A stretch of DNA of 53,178 nucleotides from assembly GCA_944324825.1 (NCBI GenBank), contig CALUXU010000014.1:1-53178 (forward strand), in the 5' to 3' direction. Shown piece after piece: positions 25,095 to 32,725 of the stretch. The notes under the pieces are model-generated. The model was not told where the DNA came from and searched no databases. It was given only the letters and a program-made list of their open reading frames with translations. The stretch is from Candidatus Gastranaerophilales bacterium. GTDB taxonomy: Bacteria > Cyanobacteriota > Vampirovibrionia > Gastranaerophilales > Gastranaerophilaceae. Position 1 is the first letter of the stretch; the number at the start of each line of letters is the position of its first letter. Position numbers and translations under genes: made by a program.

Positions 25095-25979
25095 ATGAAA
25101 GGTATAGTATTAGCTGCAGGTGCAGGTACAAGGTTATATCCGGCATCCCAACCGATATCAAAAATTTTATTACCGATATATGATAAACCTATGATTTATT
25201 ATCCTTTATCAACTTTGATGCTTGCAGGGATAAAAGATATTTTGATTATTACAAACGAAACAGATTATGATAATTTTGTAAAAGTTTTGGGTGACGGCTC
25301 ACAATTCGGTATAAACCTTTCATACAAGATTCAATATATCCAAAACGGTATTGCAGATGCGTTTTTAATTGCCGAAGATTTTATTGACGGTGACAATGTT
25401 GCATTGATTTTGGGTGATAATATTTTCCACGGTCATGGTTTCTCAACAATGATGAAAGAAGCTATCACAACAAACCATGGTGCAACTGTATTCGGTTATC
25501 TTGTAAAAGATCCTGAAAGATTCGGGGTTGTAGAATTTGATAAAAATAAAAAAGCTATATCTCTGGAAGAAAAACCTGAGCATCCGAAATCTGCTTATGC
25601 TGTTACAGGTCTTTATTTCTATGATTCAAATGTTTGCGATTTTGCAAAAGAATTAACACCATCTGATAGGGGTGAACTTGAAATTACAGATTTGAACAAG
25701 ATGTATTTAGAGCGTGGTATGCTGAATGTTGAAATTTTAGGCAGAGGTTTCGCTTGGCTGGATACAGGTACACATGATTCAATGCTTCAGGCAAGCAATT
25801 TTGTTAAATCAATGGAACTTAATACCGGTGCTAAGATATCCTGTCTGGAAGAGATTGCATATAATCAGGGCTTTATATCGGCTGCTGAATTACTTGCAAG
25901 AATTGAACCATACGGAAACAATCCTTATTACAGCTATGTAAGAAATATTGTTATCCATGATTTGGTTGGAGTGAAGTAA
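25095..25979 (+). CDS. rmlA: Glucose-1-phosphate thymidylyltransferase
   Basis: A 294-residue enzyme of standard RmlA length. It shows the NTP-binding GAGTRLYPAS loop, PISKILLPIYDKPMIYYPLSTLMLAGI, LGDNIFHGHG, VVEFDKNKKAISLEEKPEHPKS and TGLYFYD, all highly characteristic. It makes dTDP-glucose, the precursor of dTDP-rhamnose and other deoxysugars. No rmlBCD follow, so those genes are elsewhere. The truncated leftward gene at the window start, if truly an FdtA-type isomerase, would use a product of this pathway. Confidence 0.95.
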   Translation: MKGIVLAAGAGTRLYPASQPISKILLPIYDKPMIYYPLSTLMLAGIKDILIITNETDYDNFVKVLGDGSQFGINLSYKIQYIQNGIADAFLIAEDFIDGDNVALILGDNIFHGHGFSTMMKEAITTNHGATVFGYLVKDPERFGVVEFDKNKKAISLEEKPEHPKSAYAVTGLYFYDSNVCDFAKELTPSDRGELEITDLNKMYLERGMLNVEILGRGFAWLDTGTHDSMLQASNFVKSMELNTGAKISCLEEIAYNQGFISAAELLARIEPYGNNPYYSYVRNIVIHDLVGVK

Positions 25980-26082
25980 TATCTTAAAAAATAAATGTTA
26001 AATTAAAAGAACCGTTGTCATTATTGGCTTCGGCTCTTTTTGTTAAAAATTATTACAAAAATCAACGGACTTGAAATTGAGA

Positions 26083-26098
26083 AAAGTATATATACTTT
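26083..26098. promoter_or_regulatory. 16-bp perfect palindrome upstream of the 51-aa ORF
   Basis: AAAGTATA followed by TATACTTT, a perfect dyad, lies between a TTGAAA (26071-26076) and a TATATA-rich stretch about 75 nt upstream of the ORF at 26174. It could be an operator; no regulator is assigned. Confidence 0.4.
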
Positions 26099-26173
26099 AT
26101 ATAAGAGTAAGCATTAAATAACACGAGAGATATTAAGAGAGAGTAACAAACAAAAAGAATCGCAGGTGAGAGT

Positions 26174-26329
26174 ATGGCTGTATTAAACATCTATGACATC
26201 AATGCAAGAGCGAACGAATTATCAGATGAGTTTAAAAAACTTGATGAGAGTCCGGAGGATGAAAGCCGTGTATTATTTGAGGAAATGCGAATAATGGCAC
26301 TCAATAACCGAACAAAATTCAAACTGTAG
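26174..26329 (+). CDS. 51-aa charged hypothetical protein
   Basis: The ORF reads from ATG at 26174 (MAVLNIYDINARANELSD) to TAG at 26327-26329. A Shine-Dalgarno-like AGGTGAG lies 5 nt upstream and a strong terminator 74 nt downstream. The product is acidic and predicted helical (EFKKLDESPEDESRVLFEEMR), without cysteines or membrane segments. Composition and codon use look like the surrounding genes. I do not recognise a family. The promoter-like dyad upstream and the terminator downstream support a genuine monocistronic small gene. Confidence 0.55.
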   Translation: MAVLNIYDINARANELSDEFKKLDESPEDESRVLFEEMRIMALNNRTKFKL

Positions 26330-26402
26330 AGGAGTGATGTTTGGGTTACAGGCAAGCTATAACTTAACTTAACTCAACTTAATTCCCACTAACTTAATTT
26401 TC

Positions 26403-26428
26403 AGACCCTTTTCAGGGTCTTTTTTTTA
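26403..26428 (+). terminator. Rho-independent terminator after the 51-aa ORF
   Basis: AGACCC (26403-26408) pairs with GGGTCT (26415-26420), 6-nt loop TTTTCA, followed by T8. The segment just before it (26358-26400) has several irregular AACTTAA repeats. Confidence 0.85.
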
Positions 26429-26475
26429 TTTTTTCTTAATTATATTTTGTAGGTTGGGGCTTCTACCCCAGCAAA

Positions 26476-27312
26476 TTAACCGACAATGTCATAGAGCTTC
26501 TTGAACATTTTATCAGTAATTTCTTGAATATATTCTTGAGTTACCATACCGTTGATGATACAATCTGCGATTTGGTAAGTTGGTCTGATAAATTCTTGAG
26601 CGGTTTTGTTAACATCTTTGAATTGAAGGTCTGCAGCTTCCCCTGTTTTGCCTCTGGAGATAGCTCTTTTGTACCATCTTTCTTTAATAACGTTCAGTGG
26701 AGTAAATACGTATACTTTTACATCCATGATATCTCTTACTTCTTCGTTAAGAACGTACAGACCTTCTGTCAAAATAACTTTTGCAGGTTTTTTTACATCT
26801 CCGTCAGGGTTGGATTCACAGGTTTTGAAATCATATCTTGGAGATACAATTGTTTCACCGTTTTTAAGCCCTATAAGATGTTGTTTCATTAATTGCAAAT
26901 CGATTGCATCAGGGGTATCAAAACTAAAGCCTGATTTGAACAGCTCTTCGTAGCTTCCTGCGGCCTGAAGTTCTTTTGATGTATCTTTGTAGTAATCGTC
27001 GCATCTGATAACGGTATAGATACCTTCTTTTTTATCTTTTACGACAGCTTTGATGGTATTATCGACAAATACGGTTTTTCCGGATGCACTTTCACCGGTT
27101 ATCCCGATAAGAAATGTTTTTTTCTTTTCTTGCACAACTTTGCGTGCGATATTCATAATAAAATTATCTTTAACTCTTAAAAATAGAGGTTGTTTTTCTT
27201 TTTTATCCTCTTCAAGAATTTCTTTAAAGCCCTCAACAATATTAGATATCAACTCCATATCTAATCTGTTTGAATAAAAATTATAATTTGCCAATTCCAA
27301 TGTTTCCATCAT
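26476..27312 (-). CDS. Uridine kinase/phosphoribulokinase-family kinase
   Basis: A 278-residue protein. After an N-terminal ~70-residue extension comes a P-loop GITGESASGKT, then the acid-rich DDYYKD typical of uridine kinases, SFDTPDAIDLQLMKQHL, and the ILTEGLYVL motif. Uridine kinase phosphorylates uridine/cytidine for pyrimidine salvage. The N-terminal extension and length exceed classic Udk (~210 aa), so a related PRK/URK kinase with another substrate is possible. The likely promoter on the minus strand is TTTACT-17-TATGAA, with a weak AAGATGG ribosome site. A small G-rich palindrome follows its 3' end. Confidence 0.75.
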   Translation of the reverse strand: MMETLELANYNFYSNRLDMELISNIVEGFKEILEEDKKEKQPLFLRVKDNFIMNIARKVVQEKKKTFLIGITGESASGKTVFVDNTIKAVVKDKKEGIYTVIRCDDYYKDTSKELQAAGSYEELFKSGFSFDTPDAIDLQLMKQHLIGLKNGETIVSPRYDFKTCESNPDGDVKKPAKVILTEGLYVLNEEVRDIMDVKVYVFTPLNVIKERWYKRAISRGKTGEAADLQFKDVNKTAQEFIRPTYQIADCIINGMVTQEYIQEITDKMFKKLYDIVG

Positions 27313-27627
27313 AATTTACACCATCTTTTCATACACAAGTATAATTTTACAGTAAACGTAAAAAAAATACCGCATTTGTTATAAATTGTTACTTAACACT
27401 TGTACACCATTGTTTACAAGGGGTTAACCCTGTTTTTGATAAATCATATTGTTTTTATCATTATACAGGTTTTTTACTACTATTGCAATAAGTCATGGGA
27501 ATGAGATATTTTGCTATTTATGTAAAAAAATATTTACCTAATGTTACATTGATTTACAAATTTAGCAATTTTCACGAAAAAAAATCTTTTATATACATGT
27601 AAGGTTAATGAATTTGAAAGGTTAGTT
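27313..27627. promoter_or_regulatory. Divergent intergenic region with dyad symmetries
   Basis: The 315-bp gap between two divergent genes holds CTTGTA (27399-27404)/TACAAG (27415-27420), immediately followed by the perfect palindrome GGGTTAACCC (27421-27430) and a short T-run. This may be a hairpin or operator. The rest is AT-rich promoter-like DNA with no ORF. Confidence 0.4.
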
Positions 27628-27870
27628 ATGTTACAGGTACCATCATATTACGGTGCAGATGATTTGTTAATAAATGCTCTATATGACGAAGGCTGTAAAG
27701 TATGTCATGAACATCAGGAGCATAAAACGCATGACTATCCTAACGATTCTTTTCATCATTCAGGAAAGAAAGAGGTAATAAAAAAAGGTGTAACGATAGC
27801 CTCTATTATAGGCGGTCTGGCGGCGTTGGGATATGGAGCATTTAAACTTATAAAAAAATTCCGGCCGTAA
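27628..27870 (+). CDS. Small His/Cys-containing protein with C-terminal membrane anchor
   Basis: An 80-residue protein. Residues 20-45 carry a CKVCHEHQEHKTH segment (two Cys, several His) that could bind a metal or heme-like ligand. Residues 52-74 are a Gly/Ala/Ile-rich transmembrane helix ending in basic KLIKKFRP, so it is probably tail-anchored. An AAAGG lies 6 nt upstream of the ATG and a terminator follows at 27906. Family not recognised. The CxxCH-like pattern is not a canonical CxxCH heme site because the order is C-K-V-C-H; this does fit CxxCH in spacing, but there is no signal peptide before it. Confidence 0.55.
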   Translation: MLQVPSYYGADDLLINALYDEGCKVCHEHQEHKTHDYPNDSFHHSGKKEVIKKGVTIASIIGGLAALGYGAFKLIKKFRP

Positions 27871-27905
27871 AAAGTTTTGAAAGATTAAGTGTTAGTGTGG
27901 ATTTT

Positions 27906-27930
27906 AGCTGCAGGTTATGCAGCTTTTTTA
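27906..27930 (+). terminator. Rho-independent terminator
   Basis: AGCTGCA (27906-27912) and TGCAGCT (27918-27924) with loop GGTTA, followed by T-rich sequence. It terminates the 80-aa gene. Confidence 0.8.
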
Positions 27931-28416
27931 TTGGTTTTCTTCCTCCTCTTTCAGCATTTCTTCAATCATTTCCTGGTCTTGGACTTCTTCCCGGTGCCGG
28001 ATAAAATGTCTTTGTACTCCGAGTTCGGAGAACATTTTGAGTTCGGCAGCTTTTTCTTCTGCTATATATTGCTCTTTTTTCTTCTCTTTATGGTTTTCAA
28101 GAACCTTAACTTCCTGTTCGCATTTAACAAGTTTTTCCATTTCCTGATCAAGAATTTCTTGCAGTTCCTGTCGTTTTTTTTCAAGTTCTTCGGCTTTATC
28201 CCAAAGATGGTGAAGGTATTTGTCGTAGTATTCCATCATTCTGTAATCGGCGAGTTTTTTTGCCTGAATTGTTTGAGCAATCTCGTCGTTGTTTTGCTGG
28301 ATATCCATTTCAGCTTGATGAACCGCTTGTTGTGCTTTTTGTACAACAGCTTCCTGTTCTTCTTTTTTTCTGATTCTAAATTCCAGAATTTTTTGTAACC
28401 GGTATCTGAATGGCAT
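27928..28416 (-). CDS. FliJ-like coiled-coil protein
   Basis: From the ATG at 28416 the product begins MPFRYRLQKILEFRIRKKEEQE, the hallmark start of FliJ and related type III export stalk proteins. It continues as an almost uninterrupted Glu/Lys/Gln-rich coiled coil of ~160 residues. FliJ links the export ATPase FliI to the gate FlhA. No other flagellar gene is nearby, so assignment rests on the N-terminal pattern and coiled coil. A TTG start 18 nt upstream is possible; neither has a clear Shine-Dalgarno. A non-flagellar coiled-coil protein is the alternative. Confidence 0.5.
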   Translation of the reverse strand: MPFRYRLQKILEFRIRKKEEQEAVVQKAQQAVHQAEMDIQQNNDEIAQTIQAKKLADYRMMEYYDKYLHHLWDKAEELEKKRQELQEILDQEMEKLVKCEQEVKVLENHKEKKKEQYIAEEKAAELKMFSELGVQRHFIRHREEVQDQEMIEEMLKEEEENQ

Positions 28417-28461
28417 ACTTATATAATAACTCAACTAATATTGATAATGCATATTTTTGCA

Positions 28462-28493
28462 CAAAAAAAACAGGCAAGTAAAAACTTACCTGT
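28462..28493 (-). terminator. Rho-independent terminator of the outer-membrane factor gene
   Basis: On the minus strand ACAGGTAAGT and ACTTGCCTGT form a 10-bp stem (one G-U) with a TTTT loop, followed by T8 (28463-28470 complement). Confidence 0.85.
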
Positions 28494-28513
28494 GGATTTT
28501 CTGGTATTTTTAT

Positions 28514-29968
28514 CTAGTCTAATTTTTTAGTTTTATTTACACCTGCGCCTGTTGCTTTATATAGACCGATGGAATCTATAATGCAGGCAATTTTGTTTTG
28601 TACAACGAGGTTATCTATTGTCAAAAGGTTTTCCTGTCTTTGGTTTAGGTCAAGTTTTGACATAGTTCCTTGTTCGTACATGTGTTTTGATAAGTTGTAG
28701 TCTTTTGTTTCAAGTTTAAGGTTTTGCAGATTTTGGTTATATTTATCGTTGCTGTATTTATAAGCATACATAGCATCGTTAACTTCTTGTATTGAAGTAA
28801 GGTTTGTATTCCTATATGTATCAAGCATTCTTTCGTATCTTACTTTGTTCATTTTCAAATTAGCAATCCTTGCGCCACCTGTGAAGAAAGTTTCCATGAC
28901 ACCGCCGCCGATACCCCAAATAAAGTTCGGGAATAAGTTACCGCTGGAGTTAAGAACATTGAATAATGCCAGTCCGCCGATGTTAATTGTCGGCAGGAAT
29001 TCTTTCTTCGCAACCCTAACATCAATACCTGCCTTTTGGAGCATAATTTCTGCTTTCAAATAATCAGGACGCTGAGTAATAATTTCTGATGAAATTGTGT
29101 CCGGCATGTTGTATTTGTACTGAATTGATTTATAATCTGCCCGTTTTAAAGAATCAATATTTGCAGGGCTTTCGCCTATAAGCACTGCAAGCTGGTTTAA
29201 TGCTTGAACTCTTGCTTTTTCTAAATCAATCAAATCAGCTTCGCCTGCAACAAGTGCTTTATTTGCTTTTACTACATCCGATGTTGATGTTACACCTTCG
29301 CGGTTACTTATTAGCATTTGATGATAAATTTCATCTCTTAATTTTACAATATGTTTTTGTGTTTCTATCAGTTGGTCTAATTGAACAATATTAAAATATG
29401 TTGTTCCGACTGCTGAAACGATTGATATATATGCTGCTCGTTCATCTTGAATAGATGCTTCATAAGTTTTCTTAACAGATTTTGTTTTGTCATGGTTTTT
29501 TAAGAAAATATCTGCTTCATAATTTACCATAATAGGAAAAAGTATTGAGCCATCGCTATTATGCTGCGTTCCGCCGTAACCGGGCAAAAATCCTGCTCCG
29601 ACTGTCGGTAATTCATTAGCCCGTTGCGCTTTTACGCTTTGGAAATATTCATCAACCGCTAATGATGCAACTTTTGCGCTGTAGTTATGTTCTACGGCTC
29701 TTTGAATATAATCGTTTAAATAGTCATCGTTAAACGCTTCCCACCATGGAAGGTTTACAAAATCATATTTATTTTCTATTCTTAATTTTGTCCATTTTGT
29801 TTTTTTATGTTTTTCTTTTTTCGGCTTTTCAGTTTTAGTTTGTTCAACTTTTGTTTTGTTATCTGTTGAATCTTTTTGGACTCCCAGATGTATGAATGCC
29901 AATGCAGGAGCGCTATTCATTGTGATAAAACTTGTTAATAATAATCCTGCTAAAATCTTTTTTTTCAT
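28514..29968 (-). CDS. TolC/NodT-family outer membrane efflux protein
   Basis: A signal peptide (residues 1-24, ending APALA) precedes a Lys-rich linker of ~35 residues that is longer than usual. The outer membrane efflux domain pairs follow: VPWWEAF-like NLPWWEAFNDDYLNDYIQRAVEHNY, RANELPTVGAG, and repeated helical hairpins with RPDYLKAEIMLQKAGIDVRVAKKEFLPTINIGG, typical of NodT-type outer membrane factors. It would form the trimeric exit duct. It lies divergent from marR-emrA with a dyad operator between, suggesting one efflux system. It has its own terminator. Confidence 0.88.
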   Translation of the reverse strand: MKKKILAGLLLTSFITMNSAPALAFIHLGVQKDSTDNKTKVEQTKTEKPKKEKHKKTKWTKLRIENKYDFVNLPWWEAFNDDYLNDYIQRAVEHNYSAKVASLAVDEYFQSVKAQRANELPTVGAGFLPGYGGTQHNSDGSILFPIMVNYEADIFLKNHDKTKSVKKTYEASIQDERAAYISIVSAVGTTYFNIVQLDQLIETQKHIVKLRDEIYHQMLISNREGVTSTSDVVKANKALVAGEADLIDLEKARVQALNQLAVLIGESPANIDSLKRADYKSIQYKYNMPDTISSEIITQRPDYLKAEIMLQKAGIDVRVAKKEFLPTINIGGLALFNVLNSSGNLFPNFIWGIGGGVMETFFTGGARIANLKMNKVRYERMLDTYRNTNLTSIQEVNDAMYAYKYSNDKYNQNLQNLKLETKDYNLSKHMYEQGTMSKLDLNQRQENLLTIDNLVVQNKIACIIDSIGLYKATGAGVNKTKKLD

Positions 29969-30016
29969 TTTTTCTCCTACTACTTGCTTTTTTTATGAGA
30001 TGATGATACCATAAGT

Positions 30017-30034
30017 ATGTTGTAAATGCAACAT
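30017..30034. promoter_or_regulatory. Candidate MarR operator
   Basis: ATGTTG, six-base spacer TAAATG, CAACAT: a perfect 6-6-6 dyad in the 102-bp divergent region between the outer-membrane factor and marR. A further GCAACAT half-site lies at 30044-30050. Position and symmetry fit autoregulation by the adjacent MarR protein. Confidence 0.55.
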
Positions 30035-30070
30035 GTTTTTTAAGCAACATTAATTATATAGTACAATATT

Positions 30071-30553
30071 ATGACAGAACAATTCAAATCAAAAATTTCA
30101 AATAGGTTATATACAGATTCACTATTCTATGATGTGAAGCTGACAGAAAAGTATTCAAAGATGCTTGTACTGCAGTTGTTTGCAAAATTGAATGTACCTG
30201 TTAATCCAGAAGAGTTATTAGTACTGGATGTCACTTATTCTAATCCGGATATCTGCCAGCGTGATTTGGCAAAACTTTTGATTAAGGACAGAGCAAATAC
30301 CGGCAGATTACTGGAATCATTGGAGAAGAAAAATTTAATAAAACGAATTGTTGATGTAAAAAATAATCGTTTAGTAAAAAGAATTGTACTGACTGAAAGC
30401 GGTGATAATCTCCTTCATGATGTAATGGATAAAATATTACCGGTATTTGATAAAATTTCTGAACAAATAACTGATAGTGAAGTTGAGTTGGTAAGAAATG
30501 TTTTAAAAAGAGCACGTGATACATTTAAAGAAGTAGTAGAATTACAAATATAG
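30071..30553 (+). CDS. MarR-family transcriptional regulator
   Basis: A 160-residue winged-helix protein. PDICQRDLAKLLIKDRANTGRLLESLEKKNLIKRIVDVKNNRLVKRIVLTESG is the MarR DNA-binding domain with wing and the conserved D-x-R-type turn. Flanking helices provide dimerisation. MarR proteins repress efflux genes and release DNA on ligand binding. It is followed by emrA after 9 nt and faces the outer-membrane factor gene. There is no clear Shine-Dalgarno; TATAGT ends 8 nt before the ATG, another possible short-leader start. Confidence 0.88.
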   Translation: MTEQFKSKISNRLYTDSLFYDVKLTEKYSKMLVLQLFAKLNVPVNPEELLVLDVTYSNPDICQRDLAKLLIKDRANTGRLLESLEKKNLIKRIVDVKNNRLVKRIVLTESGDNLLHDVMDKILPVFDKISEQITDSEVELVRNVLKRARDTFKEVVELQI

Positions 30554-30562
30554 AGGTTAGAA

Positions 30563-31555
30563 ATGGAAGAAAAAGAAAAGAATACAGTATCAGAAGAAAA
30601 AACAACTGCTAAAAAGAAAATAATTATAACAGCTATTGCAGTAATTGCAGCAGTATTATTGTTATGGCTTTTCCATGAATTGCATTATCAATCTACGGAC
30701 GATGCTTACGTAGAAACAACTACAGTAAGTGTTGCTCCTCGTGTTTCCGGAGAAATTATTGCGGTTTATGTAAAAGATAACCAAACTGTTAAAAAGGGTG
30801 ACGTTATAGCAAAAATAGATCCTCGTGATTATCAGGTAAGACTTGATCAGGCAGAAGCTGCTTATCAAAAAGAATTGTTAGCACAAACAAATGCTAAAGC
30901 TAATTTGGATGCGGCAAATTCCGAACTTGATTTGGCAAAACGCGATGTAGACAGATATACAAACCTTTACAAAGTAGGTGCAGTATCTAAACAAACATTA
31001 GATAATGCTATAACAAAATACGATTCATTAAATGCTCAAAGAGTAAGAGCACAAGAAGATATCATTACATTCTCAAAAACGAATAAAAAAGTTGCGGATG
31101 CTAATATTAAAATGTTAAAAGCACAAAGAGATGCAGCGGCATTGAATCTTTCATATACTACAATCTACGCGCCTCAAGACGGAACAGTATCTTCACGTCG
31201 TGTAGAAAAAGGTATGATGGTAACAGCAGGTTCTCCTCTGTTTACGCTTGTTCCTCATGATGTTTGGGTTGTTGCAAACTTTAAAGAAACGCAGTTGGGC
31301 GGTATGAAACCTGGCATGCCGGTAGAACTCAAAGTAGACACTTATCCTCATCACAAATTTAAAGGAAAAATTGACAGTATTCAACGCAGTTCAGGTGCAA
31401 AAGCAAGTTTGTTCCCTCCTGAAAATGCTGTTGGTTCTTTCGTAAAAATCGTACAAAGAATACCTGTAAAAATTGTATTTGACGAAAAAATTGATCCTAA
31501 CGAATATACAATTGTTCCTGGTATGTCAGTCGTACCTAAGGTAAAAGTAAAATAA
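30563..31555 (+). CDS. emrA: EmrA/HlyD-type membrane fusion protein
   Basis: A 330-residue protein with one N-terminal transmembrane helix (~20-40). The biotinyl-lipoyl half-motifs flank a ~100-residue coiled coil: TTTVSVAPRVSGEIIAVYVKDNQTVKKGDVIAKIDPRDY and, later, YAPQDGTVSSRRVEKGMMVTAGSPLF. The beta-barrel region contains VWVVANFKETQLGGMKPGMPVEL, characteristic of EmrA. It bridges an inner-membrane pump to the TolC-type duct. GAGG lies 8 nt upstream. The expected partner EmrB (MFS pump) is not adjacent; a terminator follows instead. Confidence 0.9.
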   Translation: MEEKEKNTVSEEKTTAKKKIIITAIAVIAAVLLLWLFHELHYQSTDDAYVETTTVSVAPRVSGEIIAVYVKDNQTVKKGDVIAKIDPRDYQVRLDQAEAAYQKELLAQTNAKANLDAANSELDLAKRDVDRYTNLYKVGAVSKQTLDNAITKYDSLNAQRVRAQEDIITFSKTNKKVADANIKMLKAQRDAAALNLSYTTIYAPQDGTVSSRRVEKGMMVTAGSPLFTLVPHDVWVVANFKETQLGGMKPGMPVELKVDTYPHHKFKGKIDSIQRSSGAKASLFPPENAVGSFVKIVQRIPVKIVFDEKIDPNEYTIVPGMSVVPKVKVK

Positions 31556-31601
31556 AAAAATCGAAACATAATAGATAATAATTGTATACAAAACTTACTC
31601 G

Positions 31602-31631
31602 CTAGAGCACCTCCAAGCTCTAGTTTTTTTT
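31602..31631 (+). terminator. Rho-independent terminator after emrA
   Basis: CTAGAGC (31602-31608) pairs with GCTCTAG (31617-31623), 8-nt loop, followed by T8. Confidence 0.88.
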
Positions 31632-31639
31632 ACAAATTG

Positions 31640-31670
31640 ACGGCGGGGCTGATGCCGCCCCGAACCCCAA
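31640..31670. repeat. REP-like G-rich palindrome
   Basis: CGGGGCTGATGCCGCCCCG followed by AACCCC. It shares the plan 'GGGGC, short loop, GCCCC, then AACCC' with 21006 and 52927. Confidence 0.5.
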
Positions 31671-31944
31671 CCTACCATCTAAGTAGTTAAGCAGCTGAGC
31701 GGCTAAGATAATTTGTGCTCCGAATATTACAATAATTTCACCTAGCTTCTTGACCTCATAGCTACTTAGCAACTTTCTTCAAGGGTTGTTTGTTGGGCAT
31801 ACTTGTCCAACAAAACTTCTCAATATTAAATTTAAATCAAATAAGAATTCAAAATGCTAAATTTATAATATTATCTTTTTCCTAAAATAATTATCCGATA
31901 TTAATTTTATACATGCAAAATAGAATTAATGTGGAGGACTGATT
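31671..31944. other. Gene-free stretch before the NarL-type regulator
   Basis: No ORF. It contains an 8-bp inverted repeat TTTGTTGG (31789-31796)/CCAACAAA (31807-31814) with a 10-nt loop and no T-run, and irregular AAGTAG/CTACTT repeats. AT-rich promoter-like DNA precedes the regulator. Confidence 0.4.
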
Positions 31945-32607
31945 ATGAGTATACGAATTTTACTGGTTGAGGACCAGAAGCTTATGCGAATAGGTATAAA
32001 ATCGTTATTCAACGATTATCCCGAGTTAGAGATTATAGGCGAGGCACAAAATGGTGCCGAGGCGATAGAAAAATCAAAACTTTTAAAACCCGATATTGTA
32101 TTAATGGATATCGGACTTCCTGATATGACTGGGATTGAAGCGACAAAAAGAATTAATGAAATGAATATCCCAAATGTTAAAGTAATAATGCTGACCTCTC
32201 ACATTTCTGAGGAGGAGATATTTGATTCTCTTTCTGCCGGGGCATTTGGTTATATTATGAAGGATATAAATACAGAATTTCTCATGACAATACTAAAAAC
32301 AATAAAACACGGTGCTATGTGGATAGATCCTCATGTTGTACCTTATATCAAGGATAAAAATTGCGGAGTTATTCCGCCTCGTCAGCTTTCACGTGCCGGA
32401 TTCAGAGAAACCCATGCCAATTTAACCCAACGTGAATATGAGGTCTTAAAGCTTGTTGTTGACGGGCAGACAAACAGCGAGATTGCCAAAACCCTGACAA
32501 TAAGCGAGCACACGGCAAAAGCTCATGTATGTAATATAATCCAAAAACTTGTGGTAGACGATAGAACCCAGGCGGCTGTCAAAGCATTAAAGGAAGGATT
32601 AGTGTAA
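31945..32607 (+). CDS. NarL/FixJ-type response regulator
   Basis: The receiver domain has the acid pocket at E9-D10, the phospho-acceptor Asp in DIVLMDIGLPDMTG, T in IMLTSH and K in GYIMKD. The C-terminal LuxR-type helix-turn-helix reads LTQREYEVLKLVVDGQTNSEIAKTLTISEHTAKAHVCNIIQKL. A ~30-residue linker is slightly longer than usual. GGAGG lies 8 nt upstream of the ATG. No histidine kinase is adjacent, so it is an orphan; the soluble kinase at 23113 is one candidate partner. Strong family match. Confidence 0.92.
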   Translation: MSIRILLVEDQKLMRIGIKSLFNDYPELEIIGEAQNGAEAIEKSKLLKPDIVLMDIGLPDMTGIEATKRINEMNIPNVKVIMLTSHISEEEIFDSLSAGAFGYIMKDINTEFLMTILKTIKHGAMWIDPHVVPYIKDKNCGVIPPRQLSRAGFRETHANLTQREYEVLKLVVDGQTNSEIAKTLTISEHTAKAHVCNIIQKLVVDDRTQAAVKALKEGLV

Positions 32608-32725
32608 AAAATACATTCTTTTGTAACATTTTTGTTCTAAATTCGTTACATTTTTGCTAAAATGAGCAAGTATTGTGATTTATGTGACTTATATAATAAT
32701 GTAAGTGTAGAATAAGGACTGAAGT

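Noticed and set aside
25985-26042. Terminator after rmlA around AAGAACCG and CGGCTCTTTTT
   Set aside because: The potential stem has an A-C mismatch and a long loop; too weak to list although a T-run follows.
27889-28398. A 169-codon Phe/Leu-rich frame on the plus strand
   Set aside because: It is the antisense shadow of the Glu/Lys-rich coiled-coil gene, whose complement naturally reads as Phe/Leu.
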